The translations under genes and the position numbers were made by a program. A stretch of 45,152 nucleotides of DNA from NCBI GenBank assembly GCA_012837835.1, contig DUQK01000058.1, forward strand, positions 1-45,152, written 5' to 3'. The DNA comes from Christensenellaceae bacterium. GTDB taxonomy: Bacteria; Bacillota; Clostridia; Christensenellales; Aristaeellaceae. The first letter of the stretch is position 1; each line of letters begins with the position of its first letter. Shown here in pieces: positions 9,054-18,792 of the stretch. The notes under the pieces are model-generated. The model saw only the letters and a program-made list of their open reading frames with translations. It was not told the DNA's origin and ran no database searches.

Positions 9054-10237
9054 ACTGTCAAGTAAAGTTCGCAACTTTCACCTCCGCTCATAAATCGTGC
9101 TGCCTGTTTGTTAAGTGATCTGAGCGAATCCTCGCTCAGATATGCATTGCTTACTGACCAGTCTTCTGAGTATTCTCTCAGGTACATAGTTACTAGCCTT
9201 AGATAAGATTCAGAGCTTGGAAATATTCCAACAACTTAATTCTACGCCGTATTTCCCAGTTCAGTCTCTCTAGCATGTTGTTTGAGCTGACCTTTCTGGA
9301 GTCTAATTGAGGGAAAGTGAGGTAAGTAAGAGCGTCCTCTAATCCTTCTTCAAGAATGTTAATAGCCTTGGGATACTTGTTTCTGTACTCGTCGATCAGT
9401 TCCTTGGCTCTTCGCCTAGCTATGGCAATATCACTTGTCTGCCAGATACCCTTTAACTGACCAGTAAACCGCTCCTTATCCTTATGCGGTACATGAATAA
9501 GTATGTTTCGCATGAAATGCACTTTGCAGCGTTGCCAGCTAGTACCTGGGAAACATGATGTAATTGCAGCTACAAGACCTTTGTGAGCATCTGAAATGAT
9601 TGCTCAAGCCTCTTTTCTTAAGCTTTTCAAATAGCTGTTTGTAGCTTTCCTGTGACTCTTCAAGCATTGGTTCTATAGCCAGCACCTCTCGCTTGCACTC
9701 GTTATTCACTCCGCATACTAGCAATATGGCCACGCTTACGACAGGACTTGCATACCGTACCTTCTCATACATTGCATCTACCCATAGTACAGGATATGAA
9801 ACTGCTGTTAGCGGACGATTGCTGCTTCACTGCGTTTACGCTCGGTTACAAAGAAAGGTATATAACCGCCATTTCATATCTTAGGAACTATAAGATACAT
9901 AGTACCCAATCTGATGTCTAAGCGGCGCAGACGAAATCCGCAGCGGTAACTTGTTCTTGTTTCACTTTGTTCATGCTTATTTGCACCAATCTTATTAGAA
10001 ACCTCCACTTTCATCATCTTTTGACACAGCCATTCCAGCATACTTAGCATTGGATCTTAAGTATCCATAAATGGAATAGCAATCTTTCTAGGTTTATGGT
10101 ATTCTTGTTTTGAGCCATTGGTTTCTCCTTCTTTTGAATGTTTGACAACATACATTGTAGCGGAGTTCCAGTGGCTTTAACATACCTTATGACTAAAACC
10201 TTCTGAGTAAAGTTGCGAACTTTAGTGTACTCTATCA
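9054..10237 (-). mobile_element. IS256-family insertion sequence, inactive copy A
   Basis: The boundaries come from comparison with copy B at 40160-41232: both begin with ACTGTCAAGT and end with ACTCTATC. The ends form an imperfect inverted repeat around AAAGTTCGCAACTTT (left at 9064-9078; its complement at the right, 10209-10223). I found no matching target duplication beside the element, so the original insertion footprint has eroded or boundaries are off by a few bases. The transposase inside is broken. Confidence 0.8.
9100..10118 (-). pseudogene. IS256-family (Mutator-type) transposase, copy A, multiply broken
   Basis: The start MAQNKNTINLERLL at 10118 follows AAGGAGAAACCA. Next comes an N-terminal domain with TSYRCGFRLRRLDIRLGT, the usual IS256-family pattern, which copy B lacks. 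Lesions seen: an early frameshift near 10060, CGA changed to TGA before NGGYIPF, loss of the segment (about 160 bases) that copy B keeps between 40885 and 41040, a 10-base deletion removing PKL near the second catalytic Asp, and a 1-base deletion before GIFPSS. Fragments WIDAMYEKVRYA-like, MLEESQESYKQLFEKLKKRG and VHFMRNILIHVPHKDKERF identify the DDE catalytic region. No functional transposase can be made. Confidence 0.85.
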
Positions 10238-10436
10238 GAATAGCGTACTCTTCAAACTTAAACTTTTCTTACTTTTAGCCATCGGTATCTACATCATATA
10301 AATATCTTAGTCATATTATCTAAAACCAAATTCTAACATTTTTAATTTTTCTTCCCACCTGCATAAAGTTTAAAATTTAGTATACTTTATCAATATTTTA
10401 TTATGATTACTGGTTGTATCGATATCGAAACGAACT

Positions 10437-11234
10437 TTATGACCTTTTTTCGGTATGTATTTGCATGTACTGCTTGGGAGATAGCTGTGTGTTCTTTTTG
10501 AAGTCCTTGCTGAAATGATAGATGTCATAATAGCCGAGTTTGGCGGCGATTTCTGAAATCGTAAACAATTTGCTGAAAAGTAGCTGTTTAGCCCAGTAAA
10601 TGCGGACAGATTCCTTGTACTGCAAGGGAGTAAAACCTGTTTTATCCTTAAATACCCTTCTAAAATGTGAAACGCTTAGTTTGCAGAGCCCAGCCAATTC
10701 AGTGACAGAGATTTTCTGATCATAGAAACGGTGAATGTAATTGATGGCGGGCAGAATCCGATTTTCCCTTGGGATATCTTCCGTATTTATTGTATTAAGA
10801 TGGAACAAGTCGAGGATTAGCTGTCCGAGCTGGATTTTTGTTTTGAGAACATACAAGGGTGAACGCTCATCCCAGAGCTTCAGCAACCATTCAATTTGTT
10901 TGACAAAATGTGGATGCTCAGTAAGCTGAATTAATGTTGGTAATCCAATAGTATTAAATGCATTATCCGGAGAAATGTCAAAGGCAGTGGTAATGTACTC
11001 AAATTCATCATTGGAAGCCAATACACTATACTGCTCTCCCTTACTGAGAATCAGTAGTGAGTTCTTTTGAAGCTGGCTGCATCCCTCCGCATTTTCAAAG
11101 GTACCAAGACCATCAGTTACAAAAATAAAGCCATCCTTATTTCGACTTTTGCACCTATAAACAAATTCGGCTTTTTCTCTTTTTTTGATGACAATCGAAA
11201 TATCACCAATGCTAATATCGTAATAATTCTGCAT
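10437..11234 (-). CDS. AraC-family transcriptional regulator
   Basis: A regulator of 265 residues from ATG 11234, which has a GGCAGGA site; an in-frame ATG at 11264 lacks one. The N-terminal half is a cupin-like sugar-sensing domain (DGFIFVTDGLGTFEN, LLILSKGEQYSV). The C-terminal 100 residues are the double helix-turn-helix of AraC proteins: INYIHRFYDQKISVTELAGLCKLSVSHFRRVFKD, then FTISEIAAKLGYYDIYHFSKDFKK and SPKQYMQ. Such proteins mostly activate sugar-use operons when bound to sugar. It is divergent from the operon starting at 11519, and the 284-base spacer contains a sigma-A promoter, so that operon is its likely target. Confidence 0.93.
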   Translation of the reverse strand: MQNYYDISIGDISIVIKKREKAEFVYRCKSRNKDGFIFVTDGLGTFENAEGCSQLQKNSLLILSKGEQYSVLASNDEFEYITTAFDISPDNAFNTIGLPTLIQLTEHPHFVKQIEWLLKLWDERSPLYVLKTKIQLGQLILDLFHLNTINTEDIPRENRILPAINYIHRFYDQKISVTELAGLCKLSVSHFRRVFKDKTGFTPLQYKESVRIYWAKQLLFSKLFTISEIAAKLGYYDIYHFSKDFKKNTQLSPKQYMQIHTEKRS

Positions 11235-11327
11235 CAATCGTCCTGCCTTTCCTATTCTTATCATAATAGCGTATCAAGATTAAAATGTAAATAAGCGTTA
11301 TTTACAAATTAACGATTTTTTCTTGCA

Positions 11328-11356
11328 TTGCTCTTAATAAAGTCTTTAATTATAAT
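11328..11356 (+). promoter_or_regulatory. Sigma-A promoter of the first glycan operon
   Basis: A perfect -10 box TATAAT (11351-11356) lies 17 bases after TTGCTC (11328-11333), about 160 bases upstream of the DUF5107 start. The leader so formed contains TGGAGG followed by a two-codon reading frame, ATG TCA TAA, at 11385-11393. Position between the AraC gene and the operon fits an activated promoter. Confidence 0.6.
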
Positions 11357-11518
11357 ATTAAAAATATTTTTGGAGGTAAATATTATGTCATAACGCTTTA
11401 CTGCTCCGCATGTTATGCTAAACTAGCAAGATTGTTGCGGTGTTTTACCCTTTCACTTAATGTAACTTATAAGATCGCGTTTGACCAATGAAAAATAAAA
11501 TCATCAGGAGTAAGAATA

Positions 11519-13513
11519 ATGGTTCGTTTTGAAAAAATTACACTTCCGGCAGCCGAGTTAGGCCCATCCAATCCCATGCCAGATATCAGAAATGTCAGCT
11601 ATATACACACGGGATATGAAATAACTGATAAAGTTGAGCATGAAGAATGTAAGTATTTAGGAAAAGGTATGATTCCCACATTGCTTCCATATCAGCTGCA
11701 GGACGGATATAGTCGTGAAAAAAGGCCCAGAGATTTTAATGCCGCTATTGTCGAAAATGATCATCTACGTGCTATTTTCCTTCCGGAGCTAGGAGGGCGG
11801 CTGTGGTCAATCTTCGATAAAGATCATCAGAAGGAATTGCTGTATGTTAACCCGGTTTTTCAGGCAGGCAATCTTGGGCTGAGAAATGCGTGGTTCAGCG
11901 GAGGCGTGGAGTTTAACGTTGGCATCAAAGGTCATAATCCGCTTACTTGTTCACCGTTACATGTTGCAGTGGATCAAACACCGGATGGCGAGGTGCTTCG
12001 TTTGTATGAATTTGAGCGAATACGTGGCATAGTTTATTCTGTCAGCGCATGGGTAAACGATGATTCTCCCATGTTATATTTGCGTTGCAGAATCGAAAAC
12101 CATAGCGAAGAAACTAAACATATGTATTGGTGGACCAATATAGCAGTGCCGGAAACGCCGGGCACACGTATAATTGTCCCAGCAAGTGAAGCCTTTCTAA
12201 GTTTTTACAGTGTGGATCATTATATTCTAGATAAAACAAATATTCCTATAAACGATCGAATTGATTTGAGTTATCCTGACAATATTCTGTCTTCTCGCGA
12301 TTTCTTTTATAAAATACCGGAACAATCTCATAAATGGATTGCATCGGCTAATGAGCAGGGATATGGCCTGCTGCAATGCTCCACAAACCAACTGTACGGA
12401 CGCAAGTTGTTCGTATGGGGTATGAGCCAAGGCGGAAGACGCTGGAATGAATGGTTGTCCGAAGAAAACTCTGCCTATATCGAAATTCAAGCGGGACTGG
12501 CTTATACCCAACTGGAACACATTCCCATGGAGAGCAACACTGTTTGGGAATGGAAAGAGATATATACACTGCTGCATAATACTCCAAAAAAGCTTCACGG
12601 AGACTACAATCAAGCTGTACATACGGTTGAAACATACCTGAAAGAACGAATAGGCAACCCAAACAACACATACTTCCCCTCCGATCTTTCTGTAACAAAC
12701 ACAAAACAGGTTTTCACAGGGTCTAACTGGGGACATCTAGAAGAAATGTTGAAGGGAAAACGAATAAGTAACACACTTTTCTTCCCTAGAGTGAAAGATT
12801 CTGAGACAGATGCTTGGTACGAATTATTAGAAAAAGGCACCTTCCCTTGCCCGAATCCCATGCAGGAGCCAACCAGTTATGTATCTGGTAGAGAATGGCT
12901 GGAAAAACTGGAAGCCCTTCCTGAGCAAAATTGGTATAGTCTATTACACATAGGTGTCATTCGCTATGCCATGTACGCCTACGGAGAGGGATCTATTGAA
13001 ACAGCTCAAGAAGCATGGGAGTGCTCCTATGACAAATGTGTCAATCCGTGGGCGTTACGGAATCTAGCAATGCTGTATAAAAATGAATACTATGTACCTG
13101 AAAAAGCGCATGAACTGATTCTTAAGGCATTCCATCTCAAACCTGACTGCCGCGCACTTGCCATTGAAACAGCCGAACAACTCGTTTCTGATGGCAGCGA
13201 TGAACTATGGCTGGAATTGTATAAAAAGCTTTCGCCCGAGCTACAAACTTGCGGTCGTCTTAGGCTGCACAAGGCAATTGCATTGCTTAATCTAGAACGA
13301 CTCGATGAAGCCACAAAAATTCTAAACGCTGATTTTGTAATGCCCGATATAAAAGAGGGAGAACTATCCATCTCTCATTTATGGTTTGAACTGTATCGTC
13401 GCCTTTATTCAAAGGAGATTGGTGCCGCTTACAATCCCCAAGACGAGGCTTTGATCCGGGCAGCTGATGCCAAGTATCCGCTTCCCAAAGCTTTGGATTT
13501 CCGCATGCACTGA
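11519..13513 (+). CDS. DUF5107-domain protein with short TPR-like tail
   Basis: The protein has 664 residues with no signal peptide or membrane span, so it is cytoplasmic. Residues about 30-350 match the DUF5107 pattern: IFLPELGGRLWSIFDK, GGVEFN, YWWTNIAVPETPGTRI, FVWGMSQGGRRWNEWLS and EIQAGLAYTQLEHIPME. This region resembles a galactose-mutarotase-like beta-sandwich. The last 250 residues are helical, with TPR-like repeats (WALRNLAMLYKNE, AHELILKAFHLKPDCRALAIE). The biochemical function of DUF5107 is not established as far as I know; its company here suggests action on oligosaccharides. A 1057-residue paralogue with a longer TPR part starts at 33178. ATG 11519 follows CAGGAG with eight bases of spacing. 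It is first in an operon; the next gene starts 30 bases later. Confidence 0.85.
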   Translation: MVRFEKITLPAAELGPSNPMPDIRNVSYIHTGYEITDKVEHEECKYLGKGMIPTLLPYQLQDGYSREKRPRDFNAAIVENDHLRAIFLPELGGRLWSIFDKDHQKELLYVNPVFQAGNLGLRNAWFSGGVEFNVGIKGHNPLTCSPLHVAVDQTPDGEVLRLYEFERIRGIVYSVSAWVNDDSPMLYLRCRIENHSEETKHMYWWTNIAVPETPGTRIIVPASEAFLSFYSVDHYILDKTNIPINDRIDLSYPDNILSSRDFFYKIPEQSHKWIASANEQGYGLLQCSTNQLYGRKLFVWGMSQGGRRWNEWLSEENSAYIEIQAGLAYTQLEHIPMESNTVWEWKEIYTLLHNTPKKLHGDYNQAVHTVETYLKERIGNPNNTYFPSDLSVTNTKQVFTGSNWGHLEEMLKGKRISNTLFFPRVKDSETDAWYELLEKGTFPCPNPMQEPTSYVSGREWLEKLEALPEQNWYSLLHIGVIRYAMYAYGEGSIETAQEAWECSYDKCVNPWALRNLAMLYKNEYYVPEKAHELILKAFHLKPDCRALAIETAEQLVSDGSDELWLELYKKLSPELQTCGRLRLHKAIALLNLERLDEATKILNADFVMPDIKEGELSISHLWFELYRRLYSKEIGAAYNPQDEALIRAADAKYPLPKALDFRMH

Positions 13514-13543
13514 ATATAAACATAAAAAGGAGACAATATTGCT

Positions 13544-15565
13544 ATGAAGATACCTCAACCTTTTCTTCCACTACGAGCAGAAACGGAAAACAATGAACAC
13601 ATAGTTCATGTTATCGGACGCGATTATACAATTGGCGTAGATGGCATGATAACTTCTATCCGTTCACAGGGCGTGGAGTTACTAGCTGCCCCTATGCGTC
13701 TTATGCTTATAGAAGAAGGTCAACCTGCCAACTGGGATGAAAATTACGCTGAAAATGAATCGGAAAGTTTTGTTCAGAGCCGCTCAGACGAGAAAATCGT
13801 AATTTGCGGAACAAAGCAGTCAGACCGGTTTATTGTGGCCACCTGTTGGCGTATTGATTATGACGGCTGCGTAGATATTGACCTAAAACTGATGACACGT
13901 GGTCAGACAGTATCTGAGGTTTTTGGCATAGCCAAAACTAAACCTAAATACTACAAACTGAATCAGCTTTGGATTGAAATTCCACTGCGTGCAGAAGCAA
14001 TGACATTGTTCCACATGTATCCCAATAGCGATTTAAAACTGTCAGATGGAACAATACGTCCGGAATCTCTAATGTCTACAGGTGGTGCGCTTCCACAAAT
14101 ATCTTCTGCTATGCCATTTAAAACACTTCTATGGTTGGGAAGTGAAGAGCGCGGTCTTGGATGGTTTGCGGAAAACTATCGTAACTGGCAACCCCAAAAT
14201 AAAGATCGGGCCATTGAACTGATTTGTAATGATGATCAGATAATTTTGCGCATTCGCCTATTGGATAGCCATCCGGACGCGTGGTTAGCTGATCCGCAGA
14301 AAGGGATGAGTATGTATCAGCCGCTAACGTTCAAGTTTGGCTTGCATGCCACGCCTGTAAAACCATTTCCAAAGCAACCCTATATCCACAATGCATTCCA
14401 CTTGGATTGTGGCATTAAGGTGAAAGGCAACTACATTGATGTGCTGGCTGAACGTTATGATGAATTAAAGGAGAAGGGTGTTACTACCCTGATCCTACAT
14501 GAAAAGTGGAACAAATGCCAGAATTGGTTTGAACTAAGCGAATTCACCATGCATCAAATTAAAATCATTGTAGATGAATGTCACAAACGAGGAATTAAAG
14601 TTCTACCCTATTTTGGATATGAACTCTCATCCATTGCACCGCAATGGAGCGAACTTAAGGATCAGGTTGTTGTTAAAAACAAGGACGGATCCATGGTCGG
14701 TGGCTGGTGGCGAGTTCCCTTCCAACGGGATTATGTAGTATGCTATCATAGTAAATATGCAGATCTTTTTGTTGAAGGTATTGCTAGAATTATGGACGAA
14801 TGTCATATTGACGGCGTCTACTTGGACTCAACGAGTTTTCCGCGACTATGCTATTCAACTGAACATGGCTGCGGTTGGTATGATCGAAGTGGTGAGCTAC
14901 ATGGCAGTTACAACTTGCATGCACTTCGACATTTATTTAAACGTCTTTATGATGTTGTGCAGTCTCGTGGCGGTGAAATCAATGTACATTCTTACGGATA
15001 TATCAATTTCACGACGATTCCTTATATCCACCAAAACTGGTTAGGCGAAAACCTTCAGTTTACCCATATACAAGGCAATACTGAAGATATCAATTTGGAC
15101 TATTTTCGTGCAGAGTATCTTGGCCGAAACATGGGTGTGCCGGTTGAGTTTCTCACATATGCCAATCCGCCTAAGTGGACGTTTGAACACGCACTTTCCT
15201 GCTCAGTTTTGCATGGAATTCTGCCGCGTCCTAATGACCTTAATCATCCATTGGATTTGATGAGCCGTGTATGGAAAGTGCTTGCCGCCTTCCCTATCGA
15301 GCTATCTGAATGGATGCCCTACTGGAACAATAATGCGCATAGTTCTCATGAGAAGGTCAAGATTAGTTACTACCGTTATACGGATTTGTCAGGATTGCCG
15401 CAGCTATTGGCTTTTGTTGTCAATATCTCTGCTAAACCAATTGAGAATATAACGGTTTCTTTTCCCGAAAACGTGGTTAGCATGAGGGATATGCTAACAG
15501 GACAGGATATTGATAATTCGTTCTCACTGGAAGCCTATTCTTGTCGTATTTTATTTGTGAGGTGA
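13544..15565 (+). CDS. Putative glycoside hydrolase, GH123-N/DUF6067-like
   Basis: A cytoplasmic protein of 673 residues. The N-terminal half is a beta-sandwich with LLWLGSEERGLGWFAENYRNW, a phrase typical of DUF6067/GH123-N-type proteins. A barrel-like domain follows: VTTLILHEKWN, GIKVLPYFGYEL, then DGVYLDST near residues 423-430 and an EHGCGWYDRSGELHGSYNLHALR stretch. The Asp of YLD and the conserved His/Glu of QNWLGENLQF are candidates for the active site. C-terminal residues form a small beta domain (MRDMLTGQDI...). Characterised GH123 enzymes are beta-N-acetylgalactosaminidases, but this is a distant relative and the substrate is unknown. It is the second gene of the 11519 operon with AAAGGAG before ATG 13544. 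Confidence 0.7.
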   Translation: MKIPQPFLPLRAETENNEHIVHVIGRDYTIGVDGMITSIRSQGVELLAAPMRLMLIEEGQPANWDENYAENESESFVQSRSDEKIVICGTKQSDRFIVATCWRIDYDGCVDIDLKLMTRGQTVSEVFGIAKTKPKYYKLNQLWIEIPLRAEAMTLFHMYPNSDLKLSDGTIRPESLMSTGGALPQISSAMPFKTLLWLGSEERGLGWFAENYRNWQPQNKDRAIELICNDDQIILRIRLLDSHPDAWLADPQKGMSMYQPLTFKFGLHATPVKPFPKQPYIHNAFHLDCGIKVKGNYIDVLAERYDELKEKGVTTLILHEKWNKCQNWFELSEFTMHQIKIIVDECHKRGIKVLPYFGYELSSIAPQWSELKDQVVVKNKDGSMVGGWWRVPFQRDYVVCYHSKYADLFVEGIARIMDECHIDGVYLDSTSFPRLCYSTEHGCGWYDRSGELHGSYNLHALRHLFKRLYDVVQSRGGEINVHSYGYINFTTIPYIHQNWLGENLQFTHIQGNTEDINLDYFRAEYLGRNMGVPVEFLTYANPPKWTFEHALSCSVLHGILPRPNDLNHPLDLMSRVWKVLAAFPIELSEWMPYWNNNAHSSHEKVKISYYRYTDLSGLPQLLAFVVNISAKPIENITVSFPENVVSMRDMLTGQDIDNSFSLEAYSCRILFVR

Positions 15566-15889
15566 GTTGATGTGTTTTTAGATGTATTACTTTTTGATTC
15601 CCATCGCTGTTTAAAAACGATAAAAGATGAGCAAAAACCACGAAAATTTTGGTTAAAACTTTCTCAATTCCTTGACGGGATTACCTTTATGCAAAATTCT
15701 ATCTCATATTAACCACAAACATACTCTACGAGATTTTCTGCATTTCAGCTCAATGTATACACAGCAGTTTTCAAATAGAGAATTGTGCTGAAGTTTAAGG
15801 ATTTTTTCCTGTAATCTTCGTTTTTCTTCTCCTTGCCCATCTGATAAGATTTAAATATATACTGATATTCATTGAAAAGAGGGATCACC
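15566..15889. other. Spacer between the DUF6067-like gene and the alpha-galactosidase
   Basis: A gap of 324 bases splits the first rightward operon. Both strands are closed by stops. I recognise no protein, tRNA or clear terminator. A possible promoter lies at its right end (15833-15861), so the alpha-galactosidase may be transcribed separately as well as by readthrough. Confidence 0.5.
15833..15861 (+). promoter_or_regulatory. Possible sigma-A promoter before the alpha-galactosidase
   Basis: TTGCCC (15833-15838) and TATATA (15856-15861) are 17 bases apart. The -35 box is weak. The predicted start leaves a short leader of about 20 bases before GTG 15890. Confidence 0.35.
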
Positions 15890-18022
15890 GTGGCAATTTG
15901 TTACGATGAAAAACGACATCTATTTCGAATTGATTCGGGTCATTTGACCTATGCTTTCGCAGTTTCACCTATCGGTAAACTCTGTCACCTATATCTAGGA
16001 GGCGCTTTGCTAGGAAAATTTGATCTTGATCCGGAATTAGACAGGCTTAGAGAGCCCTTTGTCTCACGTGGTGTTAACGACGAGCTGCCATGGTTTCAAG
16101 AATACGCTGTACAAGAGCCGTTTGATTATCTTCAGCCTGCACTGTTTTGCACATTTACCGACGGTACACGCGGAATTCGTCTTTGCTATCAGGGTCACAC
16201 TAAAACGGATACTCAACTTGATGTTACTTTGACGGAACCCTCTCGTAGTATCAGCGTTATCTTGCATTACCGTATTTGTAATACGCCTGGACTTTTATTC
16301 CGTTCCGTAACGGTAATAAACAACAGCTGTATGCCCGTACAGCTGGAACGCTTCCTTTCTGCAACTCTTTCTTTGCCGGCTGGAGCTTGGAATGCTACCT
16401 ATTTTACAGGGCATTGGGGAGCAGAGTATAACAAAAATCGAACTATTCTTACACAGACCTGCTTGACACTTTCCAACACACGTGGTACCTGTGCTTCGCA
16501 TCAAGCGGTACCTTTTGTTGCACTAGATACAAACGCTGATGAGGAACATGGCGACGTGGTTTTTGCAGGGCTTGCATGGTCTGGTGATTTTCGGATGGAT
16601 CTTGAAAAAAGTGCCACTGGAAGCGTGCGCCTTAGTGCCGGATTATCCGATTTTGATACAGTTCTTACGCTTGAACCAAATTGTTCCGAGACCTCGCCCG
16701 AGTTACTTATCGGCTATACACCGAACGGCTTTGGCGATATGAGCCGCATATTGTACGACTGGGAGTTTGATATTGTCTGTCCACAAAGTAAAATCACCCA
16801 AGCATTTCCTGTGATCTATAATTCATGGTATCCATTTGAATTTAGCGTTACCCAGGAAAACTGTATGGAAATGCTTCAAAGGGCAAAGGAGGTCGGCGCA
16901 GAGCTGTTTGTTATCGATGACGGCTGGATGATAGACCGCACATGTGACAGTAATGGTCTGGGTGATTGGTTCGCGGATCCGACGCGTTTTCCGGAAGGGC
17001 TTAAACCCATTGCGGACGCATGCCATGAAATAGGTCTGTTGTTTGGGCTTTGGGTAGAACCAGAAATGCTAAATAGCAATAGCGATCTTTACCGACAACA
17101 TCCAGATTGGGTACTGCGGGATCCACATCAGCCAGAGGACACTATGCGCAACCAGTTGGTGCTAGATCTTTCGCGGGAAGATGTTACGCAGTGGTGTATC
17201 GATACGCTCGATAGATTACTTGGCGAATATGAGTTGGATTACTTGAAATGGGACATGAATCGCTATATGTCGTCATTTGGCACAAACCGTGAAATTCGTT
17301 TTCGTTATATACAAAACCTCTACAAAATATGGCAGTTCATGAATGAGCGTTATCCTAACGTTTTATACGAAAACTGCGCTTCTGGTGGTGGTCGTGCGGA
17401 TTTTGGCATGCTCCCCTACGCTGATCGCATCAACCGCAGTGACAACGCCGATCCGGTGGATGTGATACGTATACATGAGGGTTTTACCACATTGTTTTTG
17501 CCGAAACTTGCGGGTGGCGCGGGTAATATTAGCCCTTCTCCCAGTAATATCAATGGTCGTTCCACGCCTTTTTTGTTCCGTGCCATCATCGGGATGACCG
17601 GCTCTATGAGCATCGGCATTGACCTTACAACCTGTAACGATAATACGCTACATGAAATTCGCCGTGCTACGGAAATTTTCAAGACATTGCGTGGGGATCT
17701 ACAAAATAGCTACGTGTTACGCCTGAAAAGCGCCACTGAAGGAAATGTTTCCGTACTTGAATACCTTCGCAGAGACGGCGGTGTCGTTATTATATTTGCC
17801 TTCGGGCACGGACTGAGGTATGCGGAGGGAAATCTTATCATTTGTCTCCGGGGACTAGATGAACACGCAACCTACCGCGACGAAAACAGCCAACTTCACA
17901 GTGGCGCAGCGCTAATGCGGCGCGGTATCCGCATAACGCTTAAAGGCGACTATGCTGCACAGTATTTCATTTTTCGCAGAGAGACAGATATTATTCAAAA
18001 TCGCAAGAAGGTTGGTCCATGA
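15890..18022 (+). CDS. Alpha-galactosidase, GH36
   Basis: A cytoplasmic enzyme of 710 residues, full length for bacterial GH36. GTG 15890 is preferred: AAAAGAGGG lies just upstream, while the in-frame TTG 15872 has no site. The N-terminal beta-supersandwich ends near 290 (DMSRILYDWEFD). The barrel carries the family landmarks NSWYPFEF, FVIDDGWM, LWVEPEMLN, the nucleophile Asp455 in YLKWDMNRYM, ENCASGGGRADFG, and the acid/base Asp518 in SDNADPVD. GH36 enzymes hydrolyse terminal alpha-1,6-galactose from raffinose-type sugars and galactomannan fragments with retention. No signal peptide is present, so it acts on imported oligosaccharides. The stop overlaps the start of the next gene by four bases. 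Confidence 0.95.
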   Translation: MAICYDEKRHLFRIDSGHLTYAFAVSPIGKLCHLYLGGALLGKFDLDPELDRLREPFVSRGVNDELPWFQEYAVQEPFDYLQPALFCTFTDGTRGIRLCYQGHTKTDTQLDVTLTEPSRSISVILHYRICNTPGLLFRSVTVINNSCMPVQLERFLSATLSLPAGAWNATYFTGHWGAEYNKNRTILTQTCLTLSNTRGTCASHQAVPFVALDTNADEEHGDVVFAGLAWSGDFRMDLEKSATGSVRLSAGLSDFDTVLTLEPNCSETSPELLIGYTPNGFGDMSRILYDWEFDIVCPQSKITQAFPVIYNSWYPFEFSVTQENCMEMLQRAKEVGAELFVIDDGWMIDRTCDSNGLGDWFADPTRFPEGLKPIADACHEIGLLFGLWVEPEMLNSNSDLYRQHPDWVLRDPHQPEDTMRNQLVLDLSREDVTQWCIDTLDRLLGEYELDYLKWDMNRYMSSFGTNREIRFRYIQNLYKIWQFMNERYPNVLYENCASGGGRADFGMLPYADRINRSDNADPVDVIRIHEGFTTLFLPKLAGGAGNISPSPSNINGRSTPFLFRAIIGMTGSMSIGIDLTTCNDNTLHEIRRATEIFKTLRGDLQNSYVLRLKSATEGNVSVLEYLRRDGGVVIIFAFGHGLRYAEGNLIICLRGLDEHATYRDENSQLHSGAALMRRGIRITLKGDYAAQYFIFRRETDIIQNRKKVGP

Positions 18023-18731
18023 ACATCCGTACTTTTGAGAAACGGGATTTACAATCCATGAACCGCATCTGGAACGAAAGCGTACAGACCGGCAAGGTTA
18101 TTTACTATTACCTGACTGAAGCGTATTTCCATACCAAGTTTGAAAAGAATCCCCATTACAACCCGAAGTATTCATTGGTGGCAGGGGTAGATGATGAAAT
18201 TGTTGGCTTCATAAACGGTATTGTTAAGAAGATTTTTCTAACTAACAAGACAAACGAAAATTCTCCCGGCGATATTACTTGCTTCTTCGTGCATAAAGAT
18301 TACCGTTACCGGGGAATTGGTCGAGTGCTTGTTGATGAGCTTTGCAAGCTATTTAAATCTGCAGGAAAAAGGTCTGACGTCATTTCTAACAACAATCCTG
18401 TCAATTTCGATTGGCGTGTTCCCGGAACTTACGGACATGACCACAACAACACCCCAGGCGTTGATATGGACTCGCAAGGATACGAATTTCTTAAGGCTAT
18501 CGATTTTGAGGACAGCGACCGTAAGATTGCAATGTATCTTTACTTAAAAAACTACATCCCATGGGACAAATTGAAGGAGCAACAAGCACAGCTGCTCTCT
18601 GAGGATATCTTTTGGAAGGAAAAACTTTCTCTACACTATTTACTGGCAAGAACAACCGCGCCAAGAGCGTCTATCTGTGCACAGGCTTTCGCATAGTACG
18701 CCGCTTCGCCATTATGAAAAAAAACATATAA
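18019..18731 (+). pseudogene. Two-domain GNAT acetyltransferase with the second domain deleted
   Basis: ATG 18019 overlaps the alpha-galactosidase stop (ATGA). Residues 1-180 form a good GNAT domain: MNIRTFEKRDLQSMNRIWN, ITCFFVHKDYRYRGIGRVLVDEL with the acetyl-CoA loop, and PVNFDWRVPGTYGHDHNNTPGVD. After WKEKL (about 18626) the frame runs into unrelated residues and stops at 18696. In the next frame the same DNA reads FSTLFTGKNNRAKSVYLCTGF then RIVRRFAIMKKNI, ending TAA 18731. That reading is the normal C-terminus of the second GNAT domain in longer relatives. So roughly 100 residues of the second domain have been deleted out of frame. The remaining N-terminal domain may still fold, but the two-domain enzyme is lost. 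Its substrate is unknown. Confidence 0.75.
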
Positions 18732-18792
18732 GTTGAAAAGGATTAGCTCAGTTATCTTCCATTTTCTATCCAGTTTGAAAGGAGCCATCATT

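Noticed and set aside
12227-12736. Long antisense frame inside the first DUF5107 gene
   Set aside because: It is the shadow of a strongly supported gene on the other strand and has no family features.
15566-15889. Possible transposase or gene remnant in this spacer
   Set aside because: Frames on both strands are broken every few codons and no motif was recognisable.
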